Assembly: GCF_900111125.1 (NCBI RefSeq)
Contig: NZ_FOGE01000003.1
Span: 124,001-188,000 of the forward strand
Length of the DNA stretch: 64,000 nucleotides
Reading direction: 5' to 3'
Source of the DNA: Sphingobium sp. YR768
Lineage (GTDB): Bacteria > Pseudomonadota > Alphaproteobacteria > Sphingomonadales > Sphingomonadaceae
The notes under the pieces were generated by a model that had not been told where the DNA came from, ran no database searches, and was given only the letters and a program-made list of their open reading frames with translations. Within the stretch, counting starts at the first letter, position 1. Each line of letters starts with the position of its first letter. Shown here piece by piece: positions 21,365-31,209 of the stretch. Made by a program: the position numbers and the translations under genes.

Positions 21365-22468
21365 ATGAGCGCGCCCAAGCTGTTCCAGCCGTTCCAGATC
21401 GGCGACCTGACACTCGACAATCGCATCGTCATCGCGCCCATGTGCCAATATTCGGCCGTGGATGGCGAAATGACGGACTGGCATCTGATGCATCTGGGCC
21501 AGTTGGCGCAATCCGGCGCTGCGCTGCTGACGATCGAGGCGACCGCCGTGCTGCCGGAAGGACGGATCAGCCACGCCGATGTCGGCCTGTGGGACGACCG
21601 GACGCAGGCGGCGATGAAGCGGGTGCTGGACGGCGTCCGCGCCCATAGTGACATGCCGATCGCGATCCAGCTCGGCCATGCCGGGCGCAAGGCATCGACC
21701 CTAGTGCCGTGGCAGGGCGGCGCGCAGATCGCGCCCGATGCCGCCCATGGCTGGCAGACGGTCGCGCCCTCCCCCCTGCCCTTCACGCCGGGCACCAACG
21801 CGCCGATGGCGCTGGACAAGGCCGGGATCGATCGTCTGCGGGATGCCTTCGTCGCGACGGCGAAGCGGGCTGACGACCTGGGGATTGATGCAATCCAGTT
21901 GCATGGCGCACATGGCTATCTGTTGCATCAGTTCCTCTCGCCCCTCTCCAACCAGCGCGACGATGATTATGGCGGTTCCCTGGAAAACCGGATGCGCCTG
22001 CCGCTGGAGATTTTCGATGCGGTGCGCGCAGCCTTCCCGGCCCACAAGCCGGTGACGATGCGCGTATCGGGCACCGACTGGGTCGCGGGCGGCTGGGATA
22101 TCGAACAGACGATCGCCTTCGCCCAAGCGCTGGAAGCGCGCGGATGCGGCGCGATCCATGTGTCGAGCGGCGGCCTGGACCCGCGTCAGGATATCCCGGT
22201 CGGCCCCAGCTATCAGGTGCCACTGGCCCGTGCGGTGAAGCAGGCGGTAAATATGCCGGTGATCGCCGTGGGCCTGATCACCGATTATGAGCAGGCCGAA
22301 GCGATCGTGGGCACCGGCGACGCGGACCTGATCGCGATCGCGCGCACCATCCTCTACGATCCCCGCTGGCCATGGCATGCCGCCGCCCATCTGGGGGCGA
22401 GCGTGAAGGCCGCACCGCAATATCTGCGCTGCCAGCCCAGACAGTATCGGCACCTGTTCGAGTCCTGA
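21365..22468 (+). CDS. NADH:flavin oxidoreductase (Old Yellow Enzyme, YqjM-like)
   Basis: A 367-residue FMN-dependent TIM-barrel ene-reductase. It has APMCQYS with Cys27, as in the thermophilic-like/YqjM class where this Cys tunes the flavin. The substrate-binding HLGQLAQSG is present, followed by QLGHAGRKAS and the long active-site strand HGAHGYLLHQFLSPLSNQR with DDYGGSLENR. It reduces activated C=C bonds; the natural substrate is unknown. A GGAG ribosome site precedes the ATG. It has its own region between dgkA and the pyrG terminator. Confidence 0.93.
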   Translation: MSAPKLFQPFQIGDLTLDNRIVIAPMCQYSAVDGEMTDWHLMHLGQLAQSGAALLTIEATAVLPEGRISHADVGLWDDRTQAAMKRVLDGVRAHSDMPIAIQLGHAGRKASTLVPWQGGAQIAPDAAHGWQTVAPSPLPFTPGTNAPMALDKAGIDRLRDAFVATAKRADDLGIDAIQLHGAHGYLLHQFLSPLSNQRDDDYGGSLENRMRLPLEIFDAVRAAFPAHKPVTMRVSGTDWVAGGWDIEQTIAFAQALEARGCGAIHVSSGGLDPRQDIPVGPSYQVPLARAVKQAVNMPVIAVGLITDYEQAEAIVGTGDADLIAIARTILYDPRWPWHAAAHLGASVKAAPQYLRCQPRQYRHLFES

Positions 22469-22487
22469 CCTGCCCCGGCCCATGCCG

Positions 22488-22552
22488 TTCCCCGGCGAAG
22501 GCCGGGGGCCAGCAGCAACCGTCAAACTGGACACCGGCCTGCGCCGGGGAAC
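22488..22552. repeat. Dispersed double-hairpin repeat (family B, copy 2)
   Basis: The first hairpin (22490-22507) has a CCCCGGC/GCCGGGG stem and the second lies at 22533-22548. The spacing resembles the copy at 2787-2852. It lies between the Old Yellow Enzyme gene and pyrG. Confidence 0.78.
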
Positions 22553-22604
22553 AGAATTGCGACATCCTGCCCATAACTCCAGCGCCGGGGAACTGCCTGA
22601 AATG

Positions 22605-22631
22605 AAAAACGGGGCCTCGCAGGCCCCGTTT
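22605..22631 (-). terminator. Rho-independent terminator of pyrG
   Basis: AAACGGGGCCT (22607-22617) pairs with AGGCCCCGTTT (22621-22631) around a 3-nt loop. On the minus strand T residues follow from 22609 to 22605. It lies just past the pyrG stop codon. Confidence 0.9.
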
Positions 22632-22635
22632 CCTT

Positions 22636-24267
22636 TTATACCAGTCGGCTCTGCTTGACCGCCGCTTCGATGAAGCTGGCGAAGAGCGGATGCGGATCGA
22701 ACGGCTTGGATTTCAGTTCCGGGTGGAACTGCACGCCCACGAACCAGGGATGGTCCGGCCGCTCGACGATTTCGGGCAGCGTGCCATCCGGCGACATGCC
22801 CGAGAAGATCAGGCCGCCCTTTTCCAGCGGCTCGCGATAGCCGGCATTGACTTCATAGCGATGACGATGCCGCTCGCTGATGTCGTTGGTGCCGTATATG
22901 CCCGCGACGACGCTGTTGCCGGTCAGCTTCGCCGGATAGGCGCCCAGACGCATGGTGCCGCCCAGATCGGTGTCGGCAGTGCGCTTCTGAAGGCCTTCCT
23001 TGCCCATCCATTCGGTGATGAGGCCCACGACCGGCTCGGACGTCTCGCCAAATTCCGTGGTGGAGGCTTGCGCAATGCCCGCCGTGTTCCGCGCGCCTTC
23101 GATGCAGGCCATCTGCATGCCAAGGCAGATGCCGAAGAAGGGCACATTGCGTTCGCGCGCAAACTTGACCGATTCGATCTTGCCTTCCGACCCGCGCACG
23201 CCAAAGCCGCCGGGGACCAATATGCCGTGCATCGGCTCAAGGCTGGCGACGATATCGTCACCCTTCTCGAACAGCTCCGCGTCGATCCACTTGACGTTGA
23301 CCTTCACCCGGTTGGCCAGGCCACCATGGTTCAGCGCTTCGTAAAGCGACTTGTAGGCGTCCAGCAGGCCGACATATTTGCCGACCACGCCGATCGTCAC
23401 TTCGCCTTCAGGATTCTGCCGACGATCCATGATGTCGTCCCAGCGATCCATCTTGGGCGCGGGCGCGTCCTTGATGCCGAAGGCGCGCAGCACTTCCTCG
23501 TCGAGCCCTTCGGCATGATATTGATGCGGCACGGCATAGATGCTGCTGGCGTCGAGCGCGGGAATGACCGCTTCGGGGCGCACGTTGCAGAACAGGGCGA
23601 TCTTCTTGCGCTCACTGTCGGGCAGCGGATGCTCGCAGCGGCACAGCAGGATATCGGGCTGGATGCCCAGCGACGTCAGGTCGCGCACGCTGCGCTGGGT
23701 CGGCTTGGTCTTCAGTTCGCCCGCCGCCGCAATGTACGGCACCAGCGTGACGTGAACGAAGATCGACTGGCCGCGATCCAGATCATTATGCAGCTGGCGA
23801 ATCGCCTCCATGAAGGGTAGCGATTCGATGTCGCCCACCGTGCCGCCGATTTCGCACAGCACGAAATCCAGGTCTTCGGTATCGGCGGTGGCGAACGCCT
23901 TGATCTCGTCGGTGACGTGCGGAATGACCTGCACCGTCGCGCCCAGATAGTCGCCGCGCCGTTCGCGCTGGATGATCGTCTGATAGACGCGGCCCTGCGT
24001 CACATTGTCCGACTGGCGCGCCGAAACGCCCGTAAACCGCTCATAATGACCAAGGTCGAGGTCGGTTTCCGCCCCGTCGTCGGTCACATAGACTTCGCCA
24101 TGCTGATAGGGCGACATCGTGCCAGGATCGACGTTGAGATAGGGGTCGAATTTCCGGATTCGCACACGGAAACCTCGCGCTTGCAGCAGTGCTGCGAGCG
24201 AAGCGGCCATAAGGCCTTTGCCAAGCGAGGAGACCACGCCGCCGGTGATGAAAATATACCGCGTCAT
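22636..24267 (-). CDS. pyrG: CTP synthase
   Basis: Makes CTP from UTP with glutamine as nitrogen donor. The 543-residue product has the synthetase P-loop [12 protein letters not shown] at the N-terminus. The C-terminal class I glutaminase has a nucleophilic Cys about residue 380 in [10 protein letters not shown] and a late His/Glu in [10 protein letters not shown]. Full length, with the usual N-terminal [10 protein letters not shown]. secG is the upstream neighbour, across a 90-bp gap. Confidence 0.98.
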   Translation of the reverse strand: MTRYIFITGGVVSSLGKGLMAASLAALLQARGFRVRIRKFDPYLNVDPGTMSPYQHGEVYVTDDGAETDLDLGHYERFTGVSARQSDNVTQGRVYQTIIQRERRGDYLGATVQVIPHVTDEIKAFATADTEDLDFVLCEIGGTVGDIESLPFMEAIRQLHNDLDRGQSIFVHVTLVPYIAAAGELKTKPTQRSVRDLTSLGIQPDILLCRCEHPLPDSERKKIALFCNVRPEAVIPALDASSIYAVPHQYHAEGLDEEVLRAFGIKDAPAPKMDRWDDIMDRRQNPEGEVTIGVVGKYVGLLDAYKSLYEALNHGGLANRVKVNVKWIDAELFEKGDDIVASLEPMHGILVPGGFGVRGSEGKIESVKFARERNVPFFGICLGMQMACIEGARNTAGIAQASTTEFGETSEPVVGLITEWMGKEGLQKRTADTDLGGTMRLGAYPAKLTGNSVVAGIYGTNDISERHRHRYEVNAGYREPLEKGGLIFSGMSPDGTLPEIVERPDHPWFVGVQFHPELKSKPFDPHPLFASFIEAAVKQSRLV

Positions 24268-24304
24268 GGGAAGAGAGGCTTAGCCTTTCGGAACAACAAA
24301 GGGC

Positions 24305-24328
24305 AAGCGCGCGAATCCACGCGCGCTT
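24305..24328 (-). terminator. Possible 3' hairpin of secG
   Basis: AAGCGCGCG (24305-24313) pairs perfectly with CGCGCGCTT (24320-24328) around a 6-nt loop. On the minus strand it is followed by GCCCTTTG, a weak T tract, so termination is uncertain. Confidence 0.5.
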
Positions 24329-24357
24329 GAAAAAAGATCGAAAGATCGACGGAAGGT

Positions 24358-24732
24358 TTAGTTGGCGAGCGGAACCGCGCCGTTCGCTGCCGGAGCAGAC
24401 GCCGCATTGCCAGCCGCACCCGCCAACGGATCGGCATTGGCCGGCGCCGGAGCGCTCTGCGTGGCCGGAGCCTGCTTCACCAGCGAGGTGTCGATGTCGC
24501 TGGGCGCGTGCCGGACCGATGCGATCACCGCCATCACGATCGACAGCAGCACGAAGATGCTGGCGAGGATCGTGGTCGACCGGGTCAGGAAATCCGCCGC
24601 GCCGCGTGCCGACATGAAGCCCGACGGGCTGCCGCCCACGCCCAGACCGCCGCCTTCCGACTTCTGCATCAGGATGACGGTGACCAGCAGGGCGGCGATG
24701 ATCGCCTGCACGACGAGGAGAAAGGTGAACAT
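24358..24732 (-). CDS. secG: Preprotein translocase subunit SecG
   Basis: Accessory subunit of the SecYEG channel. The 124-residue product has two hydrophobic spans, the conserved MQKSEGGGLGVGGSPSGFMSARGAA segment between them, and an Ala/Pro-rich C-terminal tail. The open frame extends upstream to 24921 but the start at 24732 begins at MFTFLLVVQAI, the natural N-terminus. It is upstream of pyrG on the same strand and divergent from ggt. Confidence 0.94.
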   Translation of the reverse strand: MFTFLLVVQAIIAALLVTVILMQKSEGGGLGVGGSPSGFMSARGAADFLTRSTTILASIFVLLSIVMAVIASVRHAPSDIDTSLVKQAPATQSAPAPANADPLAGAAGNAASAPAANGAVPLAN

Positions 24733-24956
24733 TGCGGTTATATCTGTCCGGTGAAGGAGTGCGTTGGCGCGCACATAGCGATGAAGGCGCGCCGGGGCAA
24801 CCTGTGAGGAACGCACTGCGCCTATCCTGACATTCCCATCCGGCTCCCGACATCTTTTTGCGGAGGCCTTTGCCCCGGCCCGCGTCTTGGAACCACGAAC
24901 GCAGGGGGATGCGATCAGCACCCTTCCGGCTGCTTACATGGACGAAGGGAATGACT

Positions 24957-26702
24957 ATGCGCCGAAACAATAACCCGATCCGCTTCTATCCCATAGCGCT
25001 GATGCTGCTGGCCACGACGACGATGGTCCATGCCCAGCTTCCCACCGAATCCGAACGCGGCAGCGGCGGCGATATCGTCAATTACAGCCAGATTCACGGT
25101 CCCGTCATCGGTCGCGACGGCATGGTCGCCAGTCAGAGTGCGCCCGCGACGCAGGTGGGTGTCGAAATATTGCGGCAGGGCGGCAATGCCGTGGACGCGA
25201 CCGTCGCCGTGGCCTTTGCCGAAGCCGTCACCCTGCCCCGCGCCGGCAATATCGGTGGCGGCGGCTATATGGTCATCCATATGGCGGCGAAGGACGGTCA
25301 GCCCGCAAAGACCATCACCATCAACTATTATGGCACGGCCCCGCGCGCGACCACACCGACCCTGCTGACGGGACCGGACAAGAAATATGATCGCAGCAAG
25401 TCCATGTCCTTCCTCAGCGTATCGGTCCCCGGCACCGTCGCGGGCATGTGGGAGGCGCATCGCCTGCACGGCAGCATGCCGTGGAAAAAGCTGCTGGAAC
25501 CCGCGATCCGGCTGGCGGAGAAAGGCTATCGGCTGAGCGACGGCGAAGCGGAAGCGACCGCCGGCCGCAAGGAGGTGATGATGAAGGACCCCGGCGCGGC
25601 CAAAGCCTTCTTCAAGCCGGACGGTTCCGCCTATAAGCCGGGCGATCTCTTCAAACAGCCCGATCTGGCCTGGAGCCTGAAGCAGGTCGCAGCACGCGGA
25701 CGCGATGGCTTCTACACCGGGCCGCTGGCCCAGAAGATGGTGCAGGGCATCCGCGCGGGCGGCGGCATCGTCGACGAACAGGATCTGCGCGATTTCAAGG
25801 TGGAGGTGCTGGAACCCATCTGGTCGACCTATCGCGGCAACAAGATCGCCTTCATGCCGCCGACCGCGTCGGGCGCGACTCTGGCGGAACTGCTCAATCT
25901 GGTCGAATATTTCCCGATGAAGGATTATGGCTGGGGCAGCAGCAACAGCCTGCATATCTTGTCCGAAGCGATGAAAGTGTCCGGGTCCGATCGTCGCCTG
26001 ATCGGTGGACTGCCCGACTGGAAGACACCGGCAAAGGGTATCGCGAGCAAGGCCTATGCCGCCGAACGGGTGAAGCTGATCTCCCCCGCCAAGTCGCTGA
26101 CCGGCGAGACGCTGCCCGATGGCAATCCCTATCCGCATGAAAGCATTGACACGACCCATTATTCGGTTGCCGACAAATATGGCAATGCGGTCAGCAACAC
26201 CTATACGCTGACCGCATCCTATGGCGCGCATGTCGTGCCGCCGGGAACCGGCGTGCTGCTCAACAATTCGATGGGCAATTTCAACTGGGGCAGAGAGCCG
26301 GGGCGCGAAGCGAACTGGCCGTCACCCGGCAAGCGCCTGGGTTCCACCATCACCCCGCTGATCGTGTTCCGCAATGACAAGCCCTGGCTGGTGACCGGAT
26401 CGCCGGGCGGCGGATACATCATCTCGGCCATGGCGCAGATTCTGGTGAACGTGATCGACCATGGTCTCAACATCGCCGAAGCGGCCGAACGCCCCCGCAT
26501 CCATCAGTCGGATGCCGACAGTCCGCTGGAACTGGAAGAAGGCTTCCCGCCCGAAATGGCGCTGCTGCTTCAGGCCAAGGGGCATAAGACCCGCCTGTCC
26601 GACACGATGGGCAGCACCCAGTCGATCATGGTCGAAGGCGAGAAATTCCTGGGCGCGGCCGACACGCGGCGGCCCGATGCGCTGGCGCTGGGCGTAAATT
26701 AA
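24957..26702 (+). CDS. ggt: Gamma-glutamyltransferase
   Basis: N-terminal nucleophile hydrolase that cleaves or transfers gamma-glutamyl groups from glutathione in the periplasm. The 581-residue precursor has a signal peptide ending VHAQ and self-cleaves before Thr399 in TTHYSVADKYGNAVS. Other family motifs are NIGGGGYMVIH, the NNSMGNF stretch and GSPGGGYII. I chose ATG 24957, because GAAGGG lies 7 nt upstream; ATG 24951 and earlier codons lack that spacing. It is convergent with tpiA. Confidence 0.95.
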   Translation: MRRNNNPIRFYPIALMLLATTTMVHAQLPTESERGSGGDIVNYSQIHGPVIGRDGMVASQSAPATQVGVEILRQGGNAVDATVAVAFAEAVTLPRAGNIGGGGYMVIHMAAKDGQPAKTITINYYGTAPRATTPTLLTGPDKKYDRSKSMSFLSVSVPGTVAGMWEAHRLHGSMPWKKLLEPAIRLAEKGYRLSDGEAEATAGRKEVMMKDPGAAKAFFKPDGSAYKPGDLFKQPDLAWSLKQVAARGRDGFYTGPLAQKMVQGIRAGGGIVDEQDLRDFKVEVLEPIWSTYRGNKIAFMPPTASGATLAELLNLVEYFPMKDYGWGSSNSLHILSEAMKVSGSDRRLIGGLPDWKTPAKGIASKAYAAERVKLISPAKSLTGETLPDGNPYPHESIDTTHYSVADKYGNAVSNTYTLTASYGAHVVPPGTGVLLNNSMGNFNWGREPGREANWPSPGKRLGSTITPLIVFRNDKPWLVTGSPGGGYIISAMAQILVNVIDHGLNIAEAAERPRIHQSDADSPLELEEGFPPEMALLLQAKGHKTRLSDTMGSTQSIMVEGEKFLGAADTRRPDALALGVN

Positions 26703-26706
26703 GAAG

Positions 26707-26750
26707 GCGACGATGGCCGCGCCGGTCATGACCGGCGCGGCCATCGTCGC
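26707..26750. terminator. 44-bp perfect palindrome between convergent ggt and tpiA
   Basis: Every base from 26707 to 26750 pairs with its mirror, centred at 26728/26729 on CATG. It starts 5 bp after the ggt stop codon and ends 1 bp before the tpiA stop codon. It can form a strong hairpin in both transcripts, so it is probably a bidirectional terminator, though there is no T tract on either side. Confidence 0.7.
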
Positions 26751-26751
26751 G

Positions 26752-27513
26752 TCAGGCGGCTGCCGCCATCCGCTGTTCCGCCGCCTCGATGATCGGGGCG
26801 AATTTCTTGGCCGACAGGCTGGCGCCGCCGACAAGGCCGCCGTCGACGTCAGCGATCGCCATCAGGTCCGCCGCATTGTCGCCATTCATCGATCCGCCAT
26901 AGAGGATGCGCATCTTGTCCGCCTCCGCGCCGATGCGGCTGGCCAGCGCCGCACGCAGCGCGGCATGCATGGTCGCCACGGCTTCCAGTGTCGGGATGCG
27001 GCCCGTGCCGATCGCCCAGATCGGTTCATAGGCGACCGCCAGCCAGTCGGCAGCGGCATCGTCCGGCAGGGACGCCAACAACTGGTCGGCCACGACCTGT
27101 TCCGCCTTCCCCGCATCGCGCACCGCCAGCGTTTCGCCCACGCACAGGATCACGTTGATGCCCGCCTTATGCGCGGCTTCGGACTTGGAGGCGATGTCGG
27201 CATTGGTTTCGCCGCGCGCCTCGCGCCGTTCGCTATGGCCGGTGATGACCCAGGTGGCGCCGGCTTCCGCCAGCATCTCCGCCGACAGCGATCCGGTATA
27301 GGCGCCGCTGATGTCCATATGGCAGTTCTGTCCGCCAATGAACGCCGCGCCGCGCCGTTCGGACCCCGCCATGATGAGCGTGGCCGGCAGGCACAGGCCC
27401 ACCTCCACCGATGGATGCGCCGCCGCCACGCGGCCGATCGCCTCCACTTCGTCGAGATGCGCGCGCATCCCGTTCATCTTCCAATTGCCGACAACCAGCT
27501 TGCGCCTGCCCAT
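26752..27513 (-). CDS. tpiA: Triosephosphate isomerase
   Basis: Interconverts dihydroxyacetone phosphate and glyceraldehyde 3-phosphate. The 253-residue product has the catalytic Lys12 in GNWKMNG, His in TGHSERR and Glu in AYEPIWAIGTG, plus the phosphate-binding YGGSMN. The ATG at 27513 is preferred to the TTG just before it. It is divergent from the PpiD-like gene, so the 200 bp between them should contain both promoters. Confidence 0.97.
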   Translation of the reverse strand: MGRRKLVVGNWKMNGMRAHLDEVEAIGRVAAAHPSVEVGLCLPATLIMAGSERRGAAFIGGQNCHMDISGAYTGSLSAEMLAEAGATWVITGHSERREARGETNADIASKSEAAHKAGINVILCVGETLAVRDAGKAEQVVADQLLASLPDDAAADWLAVAYEPIWAIGTGRIPTLEAVATMHAALRAALASRIGAEADKMRILYGGSMNGDNAADLMAIADVDGGLVGGASLSAKKFAPIIEAAEQRMAAAA

Positions 27514-27715
27514 CAATTTGTTTCCTTATGATTATTGCTGCACGTCGCCCCCTGCCCCTTCGCCGCCGGACGATTGCCCTGGCGTCTCCCCGAAAGAACC
27601 GGATGCTGCATAAGCCGATGAACGGCGCTCACGCATTTGTCCAGTGCAAGCCTTGCCGCCGCGCGCATCCGCGCTTAAAGCGTGCCGCGATAACGCCCGC
27701 AATTCGGACAATTCC

Positions 27716-29671
27716 ATGCTCTCTGTCTTTCGCCGCATCATTCATTCCAAGTTCGGCGCGCTGATCGCGATCCTGTTCCTGGGGATCATCGCCTCCGCCT
27801 TCATCATGGGCGACATCACCAGCGGCAAATTTGGCAGCGGGTCGATGTGGGGCGGCGCGGGCAACGCGGCCAAGGCGAAGGGCTATACGCTCAGCCAGAG
27901 TGAATTGCAGGACCGGGTCCAGCGCGTGTTCGAAAATGCGCGCCGCACCAATCCGACGCTCCAGATCAGCGATTTCCTGGCCCAGGGCGGCGCGACGCAG
28001 GTCTATGACCAACTGGTCGCATCGCTCTCGCTGCGTGCCTTTGCCGATGATCAGGGCGTGCATATTTCCAAGCGGCTGGTCGATGCGCAGATCGCGCAGA
28101 TCCCTGCGTTCCAAGATGCGGCAGGCAATTTCAGCCAGGAAAATTTCCGCCAACTGCTGCTGCGCGAGCGGATTACCGAACAGGCGCTGCGCGATGACCT
28201 GAGCCGCGAAATCCTCCAGCGCCAGTTGCTGGCGCCGGTTTCGCTGGGCGTGAAGCTGACCGACAGCCAGATCCTGCCCTATGCCTCGCTGCTGCTGGAA
28301 GGCCGTCAGGGCACTGTTGCCGCAATCCCGGCCGTCTCCTTCCTGGATGACAAGACGCCGACCGACGCGCAACTGACCGATTATTACAAGAAGAACAGCG
28401 CCCGCTTCACCATCCCGGAACAGCGCCGCATTCGTTACGCCGTGATCGACGCGGATCGCTTCGCCCAGGCAGCGCAACCGACCGACGCAGAAATCAGCGC
28501 TTATTATAACCAGAGCAAGGCCGCCTATGCCGCCAAGGAAAGCCGCAGCATCGAACAACTGGTGCTGCCGACGCAGGCGGGGGCCAAGGCGATCGCCGAT
28601 CAGGTGAAGGCCGGCAAGAGCCTGGCCGACGCCGCCAAGGGCGCGGGTCTGGCCGTGTCCACGCTGGCCGACCAAAGCCGCGATGCGCTGACCGCTTCGG
28701 CAACCAAGACCGTGGCCGATGCCGTCTGGGCCGCCAGGCAGGGCGAACTGGTCGGGCCGGTGCGCGGATCGCTGGGCTGGCTGCTGCTGCGCGTCACCGC
28801 GATCAAGGAAACGCCTGCCCGTCCGCTGGCGGCCGTACGCGACGAAATCGTCACCACGCTGCGCGCACAGAAGGAAAAGCAGCTGCTGACCGACTTCACC
28901 GGCAAGATCGAGGATGCGATCGCCGATGGCGGCACTTTTGAGGAAGTGGTGAAGGATAATGGCCTGAAGCTGGAAACCAGCCCGGCCCTGCTCGCCACCG
29001 GCAAGCAGGTGAAGGATCAGGCCTATGAAGCCCCTGCCGATATCAAGCCGCTGCTCGCCCCCGTCTTCGCGATGAGCGCCGACGATGATGCACAGCTGGT
29101 CCCGATCACTGCCGACAAGCGCTATGCGCTCGCCGCGCCGGGCCAGATCGTCGCCGCTGCTCCCCCGCCGCTGGCCGAAGTGAAGCAGCTGGTCTCGTTG
29201 CAATATAAGCTGAACGCCGCCAACCAGAAGGCGAAGGCCAAGGCCGACGAGATTCAGGCCAAGGTTGCCAAGGGCATGAAGCTGGCCGACGCGATCGCGC
29301 AGGCCGGGGTCAAGTTGCCCGCGCCGCAGATGCTGGGCGGCCGCCGCGCCGACATCATGCGCGCGCAGCAGCGCCCGCCGGCCGAAGTCGCCATCATGTT
29401 CCAGATGGCCGAAAACAGCGTGAAGACGCTGCCGATCGACCAGGAGCGCGGCTATTTCGTGGTCCAGCTCAACAAGATCGAACGCGGCGATGCCAAGGGT
29501 CAGCCGGAGCTGCTCAATCAGGTCCGCAGCCAGCTCGCCGACGTGGTCGGGCAGGAATATGGCCAGCAGTTCGAACGCGCGGTCGAAAAGGAACTGAAGG
29601 TCACGCGCAACGCCAATGCCGTGGCGCAGGTCCGTCAGGCGCTGTCGACCTCGAACGCCGGCGAACAATAA
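27716..29671 (+). CDS. PpiD/SurA-like membrane-anchored peptidyl-prolyl isomerase
   Basis: Periplasmic foldase anchored in the inner membrane. The 651-residue product has an N-terminal span (about 12-32), a SurA_N-like helical region, a parvulin (PPIC) region around KESRSIEQLVLPTQAGAKAIAD and a further C-terminal domain. This fits PpiD at SecYEG, but the parvulin part is not an obviously canonical copy, so catalytic activity is uncertain. The start is set at 27716, where MLSVFRRII begins; trpE starts one base after the stop codon, so the two are likely cotranscribed. Confidence 0.88.
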   Translation: MLSVFRRIIHSKFGALIAILFLGIIASAFIMGDITSGKFGSGSMWGGAGNAAKAKGYTLSQSELQDRVQRVFENARRTNPTLQISDFLAQGGATQVYDQLVASLSLRAFADDQGVHISKRLVDAQIAQIPAFQDAAGNFSQENFRQLLLRERITEQALRDDLSREILQRQLLAPVSLGVKLTDSQILPYASLLLEGRQGTVAAIPAVSFLDDKTPTDAQLTDYYKKNSARFTIPEQRRIRYAVIDADRFAQAAQPTDAEISAYYNQSKAAYAAKESRSIEQLVLPTQAGAKAIADQVKAGKSLADAAKGAGLAVSTLADQSRDALTASATKTVADAVWAARQGELVGPVRGSLGWLLLRVTAIKETPARPLAAVRDEIVTTLRAQKEKQLLTDFTGKIEDAIADGGTFEEVVKDNGLKLETSPALLATGKQVKDQAYEAPADIKPLLAPVFAMSADDDAQLVPITADKRYALAAPGQIVAAAPPPLAEVKQLVSLQYKLNAANQKAKAKADEIQAKVAKGMKLADAIAQAGVKLPAPQMLGGRRADIMRAQQRPPAEVAIMFQMAENSVKTLPIDQERGYFVVQLNKIERGDAKGQPELLNQVRSQLADVVGQEYGQQFERAVEKELKVTRNANAVAQVRQALSTSNAGEQ

Positions 29672-29672
29672 G

Positions 29673-31193
29673 ATGGTCGCATCGGGCAGCAAGGACGGCG
29701 TGGATAGCGCGCGCGCGGCTCTGGCGCGGGGCGAATCGGCGCTGGTATGGCGGCGGCAGATTGCCGACACCGACACGCCGATTTCCGCCGCGCTCAAGCT
29801 GTTCGAACCCGATCGCGGCGATTATCTGCTCGAATCGGTGGAGGGCGGCGCGGTACGCGGCCGACACAGCCTGATCGGCCTTGCCCCCGACCTCGTCTTC
29901 CGGGCGCAGGGCGAACAGGCCGAAATTAATCGCCAATGGGCGACCGACCGGGACGCCTTCGCGCCGACCAGCGCCGGTACGCTCGATGCCCTGCGCGCAC
30001 TGGTCGCCGAATGCCGGGCGGATATGGACCCGGCCCTGCCGGCCGCGCTGGCCTGTCTGGTCGGCTATTTCGGTTATGAAACCGTCGGGCTGGTCGAAAA
30101 GCTGCCTCGCCCCGCCGCCAATGATATCGGCGTGCCCGACATGCTGTTCGTGCGCCCCACCGTCATTCTGGTGTTCGACCGGCTGGCCGACGCCCTCTAT
30201 ATCGTCGCGCCCGTGTGGAAGGGCAGCTTCACCGACGCCGACAAGGCGATCGAAGCAGCGCTGGAGCGGATCGATGCCACGGCCGCCCGCCTTGCAGCGC
30301 CGCTGCCCGCCGTCCCCGCCCCGGCCGAGATCGCCGATATCGAAGTGACGCCGGTGCTGGAACCAGGCCGCTATGCGCAGATGGTGGAGAAGGCGAAGGA
30401 TTATATCGTCGCGGGCGATATTTTTCAGGTCGTGCTGGCCCAGCGTTTCACCAGCCCCTTCACCCTGCCCCCGATCGCGCTCTACCGCGCGCTGCGCCGG
30501 ATCAATCCGTCGCCTTTCCTCTATTATCTCGACCTGCCCGGCTTTGCGCTGATCGGGTCCAGCCCCGAGATATTGGTCCGCGCCCGCAATGGCGAAGTGA
30601 CGATCCGGCCGATCGCCGGCACCCGTCCGCGTGGACAGAATGCCATGGAAGACGCCGCCAATCGCGAAAGCCTGCTCGCCGATCCCAAGGAGCGGGCCGA
30701 GCATCTGATGTTGCTGGATCTGGGCCGCAACGATGTCGGCCGGGTCGCCAGCGCCGGATCGGTTACGGTGACGGAGAGCTATACCGTCGAATTTTACAGC
30801 CATGTCATGCACATCGTGTCCAATGTCGTCGGCTGCCTGTCGCCCGAAAAGGATGCAATCGACGCGCTGTTCGCGGGCTTTCCGGCTGGCACCGTGTCGG
30901 GCGCGCCCAAGGTTCGCGCCTGCGAGATCATCGCCGAACTGGAGCCGGAAACGCGCGGCGCCTATGCCGGCGGGGTCGGTTATTTCGGGCCGGACGGCAA
31001 TATGGACAGCTGCATCGTGCTGCGCACGGCGGTCCTCAAGGACGGCGTGATGCATGTGCAGGCGGGCGCGGGCATCGTCGCGGATTCGACCGCCGACTAT
31101 GAACAGCGCGAAACCGAAGCGAAGAGCGGCGCGCTGCTGGCGGCCGCCCGCGAAGCCGTGACCGTCGCGCGGGAGGCCGGGTTCGGGCAATAA
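29673..31193 (+). CDS. trpE: Anthranilate synthase component I
   Basis: Converts chorismate plus ammonia to anthranilate, the first tryptophan step. The 506-residue product has the chorismate-binding core: PIAGTRPRG, DPKERAEHLMLLDLGRNDVGRV and the final GAGIVADSTADYEQRETEAKS. Among chorismate enzymes the PIAGTRPRG form favours TrpE over PabB. The ATG at 29673 begins one base after the preceding stop. No trpG, trpD or trpC follows: the next gene is on the other strand 16 bp away. Confidence 0.95.
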   Translation: MVASGSKDGVDSARAALARGESALVWRRQIADTDTPISAALKLFEPDRGDYLLESVEGGAVRGRHSLIGLAPDLVFRAQGEQAEINRQWATDRDAFAPTSAGTLDALRALVAECRADMDPALPAALACLVGYFGYETVGLVEKLPRPAANDIGVPDMLFVRPTVILVFDRLADALYIVAPVWKGSFTDADKAIEAALERIDATAARLAAPLPAVPAPAEIADIEVTPVLEPGRYAQMVEKAKDYIVAGDIFQVVLAQRFTSPFTLPPIALYRALRRINPSPFLYYLDLPGFALIGSSPEILVRARNGEVTIRPIAGTRPRGQNAMEDAANRESLLADPKERAEHLMLLDLGRNDVGRVASAGSVTVTESYTVEFYSHVMHIVSNVVGCLSPEKDAIDALFAGFPAGTVSGAPKVRACEIIAELEPETRGAYAGGVGYFGPDGNMDSCIVLRTAVLKDGVMHVQAGAGIVADSTADYEQRETEAKSGALLAAAREAVTVAREAGFGQ

Positions 31194-31209
31194 GCCCGAC
31201 CCGCGCCCC

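Noticed and set aside
27629..29797. 722-residue minus-strand frame opposite the PpiD-like gene
   Set aside because: Antisense shadow of a well-supported foldase gene.
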